A stretch of DNA of 36,388 nt from Chloroflexota bacterium. GTDB lineage: Bacteria; Chloroflexota; Anaerolineae; J036; Brachytrichaceae. Below, piece by piece: positions 8,791 to 16,655 of the stretch. The stretch is from NCBI GenBank assembly GCA_018969115.1, contig JAGWYZ010000009.1:1-36388 (forward strand). Reading direction: 5' to 3'. A program made the translations under genes and the position numbers. How positions within the stretch are numbered: the stretch's first letter is position 1; each line of letters starts with the position of its first letter. The notes under the pieces are model-generated. The model searched no databases, was not told where the DNA came from, and saw only the letters and a list, made by a program, of their open reading frames with translations.

Positions 8791-10650
8791 CGTGCCAATT
8801 TGCACGGCGTTGTTTGCGGCGGGCTGACCATTGAGCATGGCTGACAGCCGCGTATTTTGGGTGGCGGGGTCATAAACGCCCAACACGACGCGATACTCAC
8901 CGGCGGGTAAATCGGCAGGCACGACGACGGCGTATGGGTCTCGTAACGGCTGATCCGTGGGCCAAGCCGACATTGGCATCAGTTCGCTGAGCGTGAGTTT
9001 ATCGCGCTGAAAAACCAATTTGCCAGTGGCATCGATGACATGAATGAATACTTTGTAATTGGCGATGGGGCGAAGTGGCTGCCAACGCAACACCACATAA
9101 AACCAATCGCCAGCGATAGCCGAAGGGCGTAACCAAACCCCATTCAACGCCAGCGCCTCGCCAAATTGGGCGGTGATGGGGCTGAAAGTGATTGGGCGCA
9201 GCGGCGATTGCACCTGAAAGAGCGGTAGCCGAATTTGACGATAGTTTAATTCGCCAATTTGAAAGCCATTGGCCCATAATGTGCTTTCGAGCAAGCGTTG
9301 CGGGTCAACGACATCATCTTGCCACAGCATTAGCCGCACCCGTTTGGCAGTTTGGGTATTAATTTCATTCACAATTTGGGTTTCGTTTGTCAGGGTGCCG
9401 TGTAAGCCTTTGGGGGCAGCCAAAATTTTAGCGCCTTTTAACCCATAATAATGAGCAGCAAAATTGTCGCGTTGCATTACAACGACATCATCCGGCGTCA
9501 ATGCCTCAGTGATGTGTTGCACCGCTGCACGGGTGTCATCACGGGCGATGTTTGGGTCGGTGTAATTGGCGATGACATTGGGTAGCCACATTGCCAGCAA
9601 GGCGAATGGGGCCAATAAGCTGAGGCGTGGTCGCACCGCCGCGAACAATAGACATAAGGCGGGCGCAGCATAAATAAGATAGCGTGCATGAAAAACCGAT
9701 TTGTATGGATAAACCACTCGGACTGCAATCGTGGCCGATAGTAGCGGCAGTATCGCAATTGCCAGCACAAACATCAAGGCCCGCCAACGCCGCAGCCATG
9801 CCAAAGCCAATATTTGTAATGCCAATGCCAATCCTAATAATAATTGCCATTGCGCCACTGATGGGGCATTAAACCCACCGCTGATAAACGCTCGTGCCCA
9901 TTCCATCAACCGCCCATCGATGGTGTTGAGCGGAAAAACGAAACCATCGCTATAAGCAAACCCACGCGCCGCATAGATCAACCAAGGGATGACGGTTGCC
10001 ATGATGCCAACTACCGCAAGTGTATAGGGCAGCACATAACGTTTTATTTGGTGGGTAGATACCGCCCAGCCCAACACGATGCACCCATGCGCGGGCAACA
10101 GAAAAATAGCGTAATAGTGGCTGTGAATGGCGGCGGCTAAACATAAGGCTGATGCAATCAACCAAGGCGTGCGAGTGGGCCGGGATGGCTCGACCCAGCG
10201 CCATAAGGCGTATGACGAGGTCATACAAAATGTGCCAACGAGCGCATACATGCGGGTTTCTTGGGCAAACCAAATCGCCATTGGGCTAACAGCCCACAAT
10301 AACGCCGGTATGCTATATGCCCATCTCGGCCCCAATTTGCCACGCATGAGGCCGCGCCCAAATGCCAACAATAGTGCCACTGTGGCCACATCGGCGAATA
10401 CCGACAAATACCGCATGGCAAGTTCAGATTGTCCTACTAAACCAATCCAGACATGCAATAACCCATAATAAAGCACTGGGCTGCGATCTCCAGCAGTCAC
10501 CTCAATCATTTCGGCCAGTGGCATCATGGCTAAATGCCACGACCAGCCTTCATCAAACCATAAACTTTGGCTGCCAAGCCGAAACACACGCAAAATAAAA
10601 GCTAATAGAATTAAAAATTTAGAATTAAAAATTAAGAATTGATCCTCCAT
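8767..10650 (-). CDS. GT39-like membrane glycosyltransferase with C-terminal beta domain
   Basis: This is a polytopic membrane protein of about 627 residues from the chosen start. The segment LRVFRLGSQSLWFDEGWSW has the early acidic residue pair typical of PMT/ArnT-like (GT39/GT83) lipid-linked sugar transferases. About ten hydrophobic helices follow (to about residue 410), then a soluble C-terminal region (about 430-627) that looks like a beta-sandwich (WYVVLRWQPLRP-type, PAGEYRVVLGVYDP). The ORF track starts at 10779, but that overlaps radC by about 98 nt. I prefer the ATG at 10650. The region around this ATG is a period-7 AT repeat, so the true N-terminus is uncertain. The sugar and acceptor are unknown. 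Confidence 0.8.
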   Translation of the reverse strand: MEDQFLIFNSKFLILLAFILRVFRLGSQSLWFDEGWSWHLAMMPLAEMIEVTAGDRSPVLYYGLLHVWIGLVGQSELAMRYLSVFADVATVALLLAFGRGLMRGKLGPRWAYSIPALLWAVSPMAIWFAQETRMYALVGTFCMTSSYALWRWVEPSRPTRTPWLIASALCLAAAIHSHYYAIFLLPAHGCIVLGWAVSTHQIKRYVLPYTLAVVGIMATVIPWLIYAARGFAYSDGFVFPLNTIDGRLMEWARAFISGGFNAPSVAQWQLLLGLALALQILALAWLRRWRALMFVLAIAILPLLSATIAVRVVYPYKSVFHARYLIYAAPALCLLFAAVRPRLSLLAPFALLAMWLPNVIANYTDPNIARDDTRAAVQHITEALTPDDVVVMQRDNFAAHYYGLKGAKILAAPKGLHGTLTNETQIVNEINTQTAKRVRLMLWQDDVVDPQRLLESTLWANGFQIGELNYRQIRLPLFQVQSPLRPITFSPITAQFGEALALNGVWLRPSAIAGDWFYVVLRWQPLRPIANYKVFIHVIDATGKLVFQRDKLTLSELMPMSAWPTDQPLRDPYAVVVPADLPAGEYRVVLGVYDPATQNTRLSAMLNGQPAANNAVQIGTVKVESRK

Positions 10651-10680
10651 TTTTAAATTTTCATTTTTAAAATTCCATTT
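10605..10680. repeat. Period-7 AT-rich repeat (AATTAAA units) at the GT39 gene start
   Basis: aattaaa, aatttag, aattaaa, aattaag and aattgat units follow each other every 7 bp, then inverted counterparts (ttttaaattttca…). The tract lies between radC and the GT39-like gene and encodes its first residues, including QFLIFNS. Confidence 0.75.
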
Positions 10681-10681
10681 T

Positions 10682-11407
10682 TTAGTCAAAGGCCACCCCA
10701 CGTTCTTTAAGGCTAACATAACGATTATGCGCAATGATAATGTGGTCGAGCACTTCGATTTCGAGCAATTTGCCGGCATCGACGAGCAAACGGGTCACTT
10801 TAATGTCTTCGGCGCTGGGGGTGGGGTCGCCCGATGGGTGATTGTGGGCAAAAACAATCGTAGCCGCATTAGAGCGAATGGCCTCTTTAAAGACCTCGCC
10901 AGTGCGAATGCTCGCGCTATTTAAGCTGCCGCGATAGATCATGGGGACGCCAATAACGCCATTGCGGGTATCGAGTAACATGGTGCGTACTTCTTCTTGC
11001 TCAAGCATACTCATTTCCAACATCAACATTTGGGCGGCATCGCTTGGGGTTTTAATGACATTACGCTCGTTGCGGGTGCTCATGGCCAATCGTTTGCCCA
11101 ATTCAAGTGCGGTTTTAATTTCAATCGCTTTTACCGGCCCAATGCCATGCACCCGTTGTAAATCGCGCAAATCTGCGCGTGCTAAGCCAGCCAATCCCCC
11201 AAATTCTCTGAGTACAGCATCGGCTAAAGGCAACACGCCTAACCCAGTAGGGCCAGTGCGTAAAATAATCGCCAGCAATTCGCGTTGCGACATGCCTGAT
11301 GCGCCAATCTCCATAAATCGCTCACGAGGGCGTTCACCCTCCGGTATATCACTGATCAATAAACGATACTCTGTACGCCTGATCATATTCTCATTGTCTT
11401 CACCCAT
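10682..11407 (-). CDS. radC: RadC-family JAB/MPN domain protein
   Basis: At 241 residues this is the usual RadC length. The N-terminal UPF0758 part (IPEGERPRERF…ELLAIILRTG) has a helix-hairpin-helix (LQRVHGIGPVKAIEIKTALEL). The C-terminal JAB1/MPN metalloprotease-like fold carries the zinc site in FAHNHPSGDPTPSAEDIKVT. The name comes from an old link to DNA repair, and the biochemical role of the family is unresolved. The ATG at 11407 lies 6 nt from a TATACT -10 box, which supports a leaderless start. The internal ATG giving MIRRTEYRLL is the alternative. It is divergent from the zinc-ribbon gene. Confidence 0.94.
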   Translation of the reverse strand: MGEDNENMIRRTEYRLLISDIPEGERPRERFMEIGASGMSQRELLAIILRTGPTGLGVLPLADAVLREFGGLAGLARADLRDLQRVHGIGPVKAIEIKTALELGKRLAMSTRNERNVIKTPSDAAQMLMLEMSMLEQEEVRTMLLDTRNGVIGVPMIYRGSLNSASIRTGEVFKEAIRSNAATIVFAHNHPSGDPTPSAEDIKVTRLLVDAGKLLEIEVLDHIIIAHNRYVSLKERGVAFD

Positions 11408-11413
11408 TCACAC

Positions 11414-11419
11414 AGTATA
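11414..11419 (-). promoter_or_regulatory. -10 box of radC (TATACT)
   Basis: TATACT on the minus strand ends 6 nt before the radC ATG at 11407. No good -35 hexamer is visible. The spacing fits a leaderless transcript. Confidence 0.35.
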
Positions 11420-11427
11420 ATCATAAG

Positions 11428-11525
11428 ATAGGCTTTTTGAGAAACGATCGAAGCGAAGATTTCTTCGTTCAAGTTGTTTAAGGTCAAACACCTTAATTTT
11501 TGACCTTTCTGTTGGTTAAGCCTAT
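11428..11525. repeat. Nested inverted repeats in the radC/zinc-ribbon divergent gap
   Basis: ATAGGCTT (11428-11435) pairs with AAGCCTAT (11518-11525). Inside it, AAGGTCAAA (11480-11488) pairs with TTTGACCTT (11499-11507), and cgaagatttcttcg is a small hairpin. They sit between two divergent genes and could be operators or simply hairpins. Confidence 0.5.
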
Positions 11526-11540
11526 TTTTTTCATTCTCAA

Positions 11541-12218
11541 ATGCTCGAAAATATTAGTAACGTGATCATCATTGCCACCTCAGTGATTGGGGCAATCACT
11601 GCGGCATTGGTTGCGGGGCTGGCAATTTGGACGTTCCGTGACATTCGCGCCCGCTCACGCGACATTTTGGTGCAAATTTTAGCGACCGTGTTGGTTGCTG
11701 TTATCCCCTTGGTGGGTATTCTGATTTATTTATTGTTGCGCCCACGTGAGACATTAAACGAAGCGTATGTGCGCGCCCTTGAAGAAGAAGCGCTATTGTC
11801 TTCGATCGAAGATCAAGAATTTTGCCCTAGTTGTGGCCGTCGGGTGGGCGAAGATATGATTTTTTGCCCGGCGTGTCATACCAAATTGCGTAATACCTGT
11901 GGCACTTGCCGCCATACTGTGCATTTGTCGTGGGATTTGTGCCCCTATTGTGGGGTGGAATTGCAACCCGAAATGCCACAAGTACGCAAACCCAATTCTC
12001 GTCAAGTGGGGCCAGCCGCAACCCAACCTTCGCGCCAAGTATCGGAAAAACGTGCTCCAGCTTTGTCACAACCGGTTGAAGCTGAGGTCGATCAAACTGC
12101 TACAAACGGGGCAACACAACCTGCTGGCATTGGTTCATTGCTTGATCGGATTGGTGGCGCTGTCGAGGGGGCGTTAAATCGCCAAAATAGCGCATCGGGT
12201 TCAAATAAACTGAACTAG
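11541..12218 (+). CDS. Membrane-anchored double zinc-ribbon protein
   Basis: The 225-residue protein has two N-terminal transmembrane helices (about 8-31 and 46-66). A cytoplasmic-type double zinc ribbon follows, with Cys pairs C95/C98, C109/C112, C120/C123 and C134/C137 (FCPSCGRR, FCPACHT, CGTCR, LCPYCGVE). The remaining 85 residues are low-complexity and rich in Gln, Ala and Pro. Similar proteins occur in many bacteria without a known function; metal binding is inferred from the Cys spacing. It stands upstream of tRNA-Leu on the same strand. Confidence 0.82.
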   Translation: MLENISNVIIIATSVIGAITAALVAGLAIWTFRDIRARSRDILVQILATVLVAVIPLVGILIYLLLRPRETLNEAYVRALEEEALLSSIEDQEFCPSCGRRVGEDMIFCPACHTKLRNTCGTCRHTVHLSWDLCPYCGVELQPEMPQVRKPNSRQVGPAATQPSRQVSEKRAPALSQPVEAEVDQTATNGATQPAGIGSLLDRIGGAVEGALNRQNSASGSNKLN

Positions 12219-12240
12219 CACTAAAAATTTGTGATATAGT
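12211..12240 (+). promoter_or_regulatory. Putative tRNA-Leu promoter
   Basis: TGAACT (12211-12216), an 18-nt spacer and TATAGT (12235-12240) precede the mature tRNA 5' end by 12 nt. The -35 part overlaps the last codons and stop of the zinc-ribbon gene. Confidence 0.4.
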
Positions 12241-12252
12241 TGACACTCGTAA

Positions 12253-12334
12253 GCCGACGTGGCGGAACTGGCAGACGCGCACGACTCAAAATCGTGTTCC
12301 CTCGGGAATGTGGGTTCGATTCCCACCATCGGCA
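12253..12334 (+). tRNA. tRNA-Leu (anticodon CAA)
   Basis: The 82-nt sequence folds into a type II cloverleaf. It has a 7-bp acceptor stem, the D arm GCG…CGC, anticodon stem CACGA/TCGTG with loop CTCAAAA (anticodon CAA, reading UUG), a long variable arm (TTCCCTCGGGAAT), T arm GTGGG-TTCGATT-CCCAC and discriminator A. No CCA is encoded. The acceptor stem has one C·A mismatch (positions 6 and 67). It has its own intrinsic terminator. Confidence 0.95.
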
Positions 12335-12345
12335 CTTAACAAAAT

Positions 12346-12379
12346 AGGGCGCAACTAAATTTTAGTTGCGCCCTTTTTG
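12346..12379 (+). terminator. Intrinsic terminator of tRNA-Leu
   Basis: AGGGCGCAACTAAA and TTTAGTTGCGCCCT form a perfect stem followed by TTTTT, starting 11 nt after the tRNA. Confidence 0.9.
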
Positions 12380-12490
12380 TTTTTCATTTTTATACCTAGA
12401 AAGGTATTTTCTCAATAAAATGGGGCGAATAAAACAAATTTGCGTCGAATTACTGAGAAGTTACCTAGAAAGAGTAAAAGGCGGGAATAT

Positions 12491-12541
12491 CGATTTCACT
12501 ATACCCTGCCACACTATGCTTGGCAAGGCATAGTGAAATCG
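12491..12541. repeat. Imperfect palindrome, copy B of the intergenic hairpin family
   Basis: CGATTTCACTATACCCTGCCA pairs with TGGCAAGGCATAGTGAAATCG (21-nt arms, two A·C mismatches) around a 9-nt loop. The right arm is followed by GCGAAA, as in copies A and D. It lies between the tRNA-Leu terminator and the FkbH-type gene. Confidence 0.85.
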
Positions 12542-12575
12542 GCGAAACCTTTTTTATCACTTATAAAAAAACGCT

Positions 12576-14453
12576 ATGACGGAACAACCGACAGTCTTTC
12601 ATTGGCAAGACCTGCGCCAACGCGCTGAGGTATTGCGCAGCCAAAACGCCGCCAGTTATCGCGATTGTCTTGCACTTGACCGCCAAATCAGCAAATGGCG
12701 CAAACGAGCCACAGGCCAAAACTTAAAACTGGTCTTGAGCAAGCGAAGGGTAGCTAAAATTGCCATGGTTGGCAGCAGCACACTCGATTTTTTTACGCCA
12801 GCGGTGCGGGTGATGGCTTGTGCAGCCAATATTGAGGCGACTATTTGGACGGGTGGCTATGGCCAATTTCGCCAAGACTTGCTGCAACCAAACCCAGCTT
12901 TGGATGAATTTAAGCCAAATGTGATTATCATTGCCAGCGAGTGGCGGGCGCTTCATTTGCCCGATGAGACAAGCAATTACTCAGAAGTTGTGCAGCGGGT
13001 TCTGGATGAATATCGCGCTTTGTGGCAGGCGGCGCGCCAACGCTGGGGGGCGTTTGTCATTCAACACAATTTTGAGCAACCTTTATATGAGCCATATGGC
13101 TATTTGAGTGTAGCGCGGCCCAATGGGCGGGCAAATCTCATTCAGCAAATCAACCTCGCATTGTGGCAAGCCGCCCAAGTAGAGGCGGGGGTGGCGATTT
13201 TGGATATGAACCAAATTGCGGCTGAGTATGGCAAAGCCAAATGGCATGACTCGGTGTTATGGCATAACGCCAAACAAACCCCCATTCATGATGCATTGCC
13301 CCTGTTGGCAAAGCACCAAATAAGTTTGGTAAGCGCGGCGTTGGGGTTGACACGCAAATGTTTGGTGCTTGACCTCGACGACACCTTATGGGGCGGGGTG
13401 ATTGGCGAAGATGGGCTAGGCGGCATTAAATTGGGTGGCGATGCGGCAGGTGAGGCGTTTGTGGCGTTTCAACATTATGTAAAGTCGTTTAAACAGCGCG
13501 GCATTATTTTGGCGGTGTGTTCAAAAAATAATGAGGCTGATGCTAAATTGCCATTTTTGCAGCACCGCGAGATGGTGTTGAAGTTGGATGACATTGCTAT
13601 ATTTGTGGCAAATTGGCAGCCCAAAGATGAAAACGTGCGGCACATAGCGGCTACGCTTAATATTGGCCTCGATAGCCTTGTTTTTGTCGACAATAACCCA
13701 GTCGAGCGCAATTGGGTGCGCCAACAATTGCCCGAAGTGGCGGTTCCAGAATTGCCAGATGACCCGGCAGGTTATATAATGGCTTTACATAATGGATTAT
13801 ATTTTGAGGCGTTGACGCTGACGAATGAAGATCGTTTGCGGGCTGATGCATACCGTGACAATGCGCGGCGGAGCGCCTCGTTGGCAAATGCTGGCGATCT
13901 TGAGGCTTATTTGGCTAGCCTTGAGATGCAAGCCGAATTGCGCAATGTGGATGCGCTTGATTTGGCGCGGGTGACGCAGTTGATCAACAAGACCAATCAA
14001 TTTAATCTGACCACGCGCCGCGCCACCGAGGCCCAAGTGCAGGCATGGATGCACGATCCCGATGTTTATAGCCAAACCATTCGTCTGCGCGACAAGTTTG
14101 GTGATAATGGCCTGATTAGTGTGATTGTGGCGATGCAAGCTGTTGGGCAAATGCGTATAGACACATGGCTGATGAGTTGCCGTGTGTTGGGGCGGCGGGT
14201 CGAAGAGACTGCCATTGCCGTATTGCAACGTCATGCGCTTGACCGCGCTTGTCATGTCGTCATTGGCGAATATATTCCGACGGCTAAAAATGGGATGGTG
14301 GCGGATGTGTATGAGCGCATGGGGTTTACATTAACTGAAACTCGCGCTGATGGCTCGAAGCTTTACATGCTCGATACGTTGCCTTTGCGGGCGTTGCCGA
14401 CTGGGTTGGAGATCATCGATCACAGTGGCACAGGGTTGCCGAGGGTGATGTGA
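12576..14453 (+). CDS. FkbH-type HAD-IIIC phosphatase/acyltransferase-like protein
   Basis: The 625-residue protein has three parts: an N-terminal alpha/beta region of SGNH-like character (about 60-230, MVGSSTLDF), a HAD-IIIC domain with CLVLDLDDTLWGGVIGEDG (nucleophile D266, acid D268) and FVDNNPVERNWVR, and a C-terminal GNAT-like region (about 450-600). FkbH-family enzymes dephosphorylate 1,3-bisphosphoglycerate and load glyceryl units on an acyl carrier protein in polyketide pathways; others occur in glycan or lipid loci. No carrier protein or synthase is seen here. The next gene is an aminotransferase 30 nt downstream, then an acyltransferase. A TATAAA lies 8 nt before the ATG, with no Shine-Dalgarno sequence. 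Confidence 0.9.
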   Translation: MTEQPTVFHWQDLRQRAEVLRSQNAASYRDCLALDRQISKWRKRATGQNLKLVLSKRRVAKIAMVGSSTLDFFTPAVRVMACAANIEATIWTGGYGQFRQDLLQPNPALDEFKPNVIIIASEWRALHLPDETSNYSEVVQRVLDEYRALWQAARQRWGAFVIQHNFEQPLYEPYGYLSVARPNGRANLIQQINLALWQAAQVEAGVAILDMNQIAAEYGKAKWHDSVLWHNAKQTPIHDALPLLAKHQISLVSAALGLTRKCLVLDLDDTLWGGVIGEDGLGGIKLGGDAAGEAFVAFQHYVKSFKQRGIILAVCSKNNEADAKLPFLQHREMVLKLDDIAIFVANWQPKDENVRHIAATLNIGLDSLVFVDNNPVERNWVRQQLPEVAVPELPDDPAGYIMALHNGLYFEALTLTNEDRLRADAYRDNARRSASLANAGDLEAYLASLEMQAELRNVDALDLARVTQLINKTNQFNLTTRRATEAQVQAWMHDPDVYSQTIRLRDKFGDNGLISVIVAMQAVGQMRIDTWLMSCRVLGRRVEETAIAVLQRHALDRACHVVIGEYIPTAKNGMVADVYERMGFTLTETRADGSKLYMLDTLPLRALPTGLEIIDHSGTGLPRVM

Positions 14454-14466
14454 TTTGTTGCTTCGC

Positions 14467-14472
14467 TATAAT
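14467..14472 (+). promoter_or_regulatory. -10 box upstream of the aminotransferase gene (TATAAT)
   Basis: A perfect TATAAT ends 11 nt before the ATG at 14484. No -35 element is convincing. If used, the mRNA would be leaderless and independent of the upstream FkbH-type gene. Confidence 0.35.
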
Positions 14473-14483
14473 CTTTAAAATTC

Positions 14484-15620
14484 ATGCCAAACCTGCCTAT
14501 TTTTACCCCTTTCGAACTTGAATATTATCAATCACAATTTGAGCATAAGGTCGAATATAACCTTGCTGACAGCAGTGTGAAATGCGTGAGCACCCGCGAA
14601 TGGTTGAGTGAAGACGAAATCGAGGCATTGCTTGACACTGGCTTGTTTTACCCCGAAGTGAATGGTACGCGCCAATTGCGCGAGCGGATTGCGGTTCTTT
14701 ACCCAAATGCGAACCCCGATCAAGTATTGGTGACGGTGGGGGCATCACAAGCCAATAGCTTGGTGTGCAGCACCTTGCTAGCGGCTGGTGATGAGGTGAT
14801 TGTGATGACACCGGGGTATCGCCAAGTGTGGGGTTTAGCCCACAATGCGGGCTGTGTGGTCAAAGAGTTGCCCCTGCGCCAAGATCGCGGCTGGCGGGTT
14901 GACCTTGAGGCACTCGATGTGCTTATCAACCGCCAGACCAAATTGGTGGCGATTGTTAACCCTAATAACCCGACTGGCAGTGTATTGACTGAAGAAGAGA
15001 TGGGGCGTATTGTGGCGGCCTGCGCCAAAGTGGGGTCATGGTTGCATGTCGATGAGGTTTATAACGGCACAGAACGCTCTGAGCGGGCCGAAACGCCGAC
15101 ATTTTGGGGGCGCTATGACAAAGTTATTGTCACCAATAGTGTATCAAAGGCTTATGGCCTGAGCGGTTTGCGAATTGGGTGGGCGATTTCGAGTGAGGTC
15201 ATGATTGATGCGATGTGGCGGCGACATGAATATGGGGTTATCGCCGCCGCCGCGCCCAGCATGACGTTGGCCGCCATCGCTTTGCAGCCCGAAAAGCGCC
15301 GCTGCTTGCTCGCACGCCAAAAACACATTTCCTTCACAGGCCGCCAAGTATTTGAAAAATGGTTGACCGAGCAAAATGGCATTTTTGAAGTGCAACCTTC
15401 CGAGGCCACTTGTATCGCTTTTGTGCGTTATCATTTGCCGATTCGCTCGTTTGATTTTGCCGAGCGTATTCGCAAAGAGGCTTCGGTTTTGGTGGCGCCG
15501 GGCAGTGCATTGGGGGCCGAATATCATTTGCGCATTACGTTGGGTTATGAGCCAGAAAAGATTCGAGCCTCGCTTGATCGAATTGGGGCTGTGGCGGCGA
15601 AGATTGTGCTTAACTACTAA
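14484..15620 (+). CDS. PLP-dependent class I/II aminotransferase
   Basis: The 378-residue fold-type I enzyme has the cofactor motifs VTVGASQAN (PLP phosphate region), IVNPNNPTGSVL (Asn), WLHVDEVYNGTE (Asp binding the pyridine N), SVSKAYGLSGLRIGW (Schiff-base Lys, about K222) and LRITLGYEPEKI (substrate-carboxylate Arg). Close relatives are annotated as aspartate/aromatic aminotransferases or capreomycidine-synthase-like enzymes; the substrate cannot be assigned. It lies between the FkbH-type and PlsC-type genes on the same strand. Confidence 0.92.
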   Translation: MPNLPIFTPFELEYYQSQFEHKVEYNLADSSVKCVSTREWLSEDEIEALLDTGLFYPEVNGTRQLRERIAVLYPNANPDQVLVTVGASQANSLVCSTLLAAGDEVIVMTPGYRQVWGLAHNAGCVVKELPLRQDRGWRVDLEALDVLINRQTKLVAIVNPNNPTGSVLTEEEMGRIVAACAKVGSWLHVDEVYNGTERSERAETPTFWGRYDKVIVTNSVSKAYGLSGLRIGWAISSEVMIDAMWRRHEYGVIAAAAPSMTLAAIALQPEKRRCLLARQKHISFTGRQVFEKWLTEQNGIFEVQPSEATCIAFVRYHLPIRSFDFAERIRKEASVLVAPGSALGAEYHLRITLGYEPEKIRASLDRIGAVAAKIVLNY

Positions 15621-15665
15621 ATGGGAATCTGCTCTAAATAACATCATAGGACTTAGGTAGAGTTT

Positions 15666-15768
15666 GATTTTCACCACAAAGCGCAAAAAGAACGCAAAGA
15701 TTTGCATCGGTAAAATCTTTCTTTTCTTTGTGTGCTTTGTGTTCTTTGTTGTGAAATGTTTTTAATGC
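15666..15768. repeat. Imperfect inverted repeat of CACAAAG / CTTTGTG units
   Basis: The left half has CACAAAG/CGCAAAG-type units and the right half TTTGTGTGC, TTTGTGTTC and TTTGTTGTG with a 9-bp period. Together they can form a long imperfect hairpin. The remainder of the 15621-15827 gap shows nothing coding. Confidence 0.65.
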
Positions 15769-15827
15769 GCGTAAGTTCTAACCAATTGCCTGTAATATGT
15801 GCAATTGCACGTATACTTTGTGGAGTC

Positions 15828-16553
15828 ATGAGCAAACCTGCCGCCGAAATTAGCCAAGAAGAAATTATTGCTGCCGAAAATAAAAAGTCGGTTTTTGAAC
15901 GTCGCTGGGAATGGAATCGTGAACATAAATTGAGGCCATTGCTGCGTAAATTATTGACCCCGCCCTTGCGTGGATTGGTCAAAATTAATATTACCGGACT
16001 TGAGCTTGTGCCGCCCACTGGCCCATTGTTGGTGATGATTAACCATATTCACGCTTTCGATCCTGCTTTGCCGATGTGCATGATTGATCGTGATATAACG
16101 CCGCTGCCCAAAGTTGAGCTATTTGAAAGCCTGTGGACGCGCTGGTTGAGCGTGGGATATGGTGCGATTCCGGTACATCGTGGGGCGGTTGACAAACAAG
16201 CCATTCGTTCATCATGCGAAGTGTTGGAGGGCGGCGGGGCGATTATAATTTCGCCCGAAGGTACACGTAGCCCGACAGGGGCCCTGATACGTGCTCATAA
16301 TGGCATGGCCTTTATTGTGGCGCGCGCCAAAGTGCCTGTGACGATTTTGCCGGTGGCTTTGCTTGATAGCGACAAATTAGACTTTTCACAATGGCTGCGT
16401 TTGCGTCGCCCCAAAGTGAATATTCGAATTGGCGAGCCATTTAAGTTGGATTTCGGCCCCGGCCCTCGCCCGGATTTGGATCGTGCAACTAAAGATGCGA
16501 TGTATCGACTTGCCGCGTTATTGCCGGTTGAAATGCGCGGGGCGTATGTGTAA
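15828..16553 (+). CDS. 1-acyl-sn-glycerol-3-phosphate acyltransferase (PlsC family)
   Basis: The PlsC/LPLAT family transfers an acyl group to lysophosphatidate or related lipids at the cytoplasmic membrane. Motif I is NHIHAFD (catalytic His-x4-Asp), motif II YGAIPVHRG, motif III SPEGTRSPTG and motif IV VTILPVALL. The ORF track starts at 15732, but the first 32 residues come from the upstream repeat. The ATG at 15828 is preceded by GGAG with proper spacing and by TATACT (15812-15817), giving a protein of 241 residues, the normal family length. It could act on a lipid other than lysophosphatidate. Confidence 0.9.
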   Translation: MSKPAAEISQEEIIAAENKKSVFERRWEWNREHKLRPLLRKLLTPPLRGLVKINITGLELVPPTGPLLVMINHIHAFDPALPMCMIDRDITPLPKVELFESLWTRWLSVGYGAIPVHRGAVDKQAIRSSCEVLEGGGAIIISPEGTRSPTGALIRAHNGMAFIVARAKVPVTILPVALLDSDKLDFSQWLRLRRPKVNIRIGEPFKLDFGPGPRPDLDRATKDAMYRLAALLPVEMRGAYV

Positions 16554-16566
16554 GTAGAGATGTAAA

Positions 16567-16655
16567 AACCAAGACCCAAGACCCAAGACCCAAAATCTTG
16601 GCTCTTGGGTCTTGATTCTTGATTCTTGATTCTTGATTCTTTGTTCTTTGTTCTT
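16567..16655. repeat. Period-7 repeat tract (AAGACCC / TTGATTC / TTGTTCT units)
   Basis: Three AAGACCC heptamers, then TTGGCTC/TTGGGTC, four TTGATTC and two TTGTTCT units follow every 7 bp. The first and second parts are mutually inverted (ccaagaccc / gggtcttg). It ends exactly at the ATG of the DUF512 gene. Confidence 0.88.

Noticed and set aside
16567-16655. CRISPR array
   Set aside because: The heptamer repeats have no unique spacers of uniform length and no cas genes are nearby.
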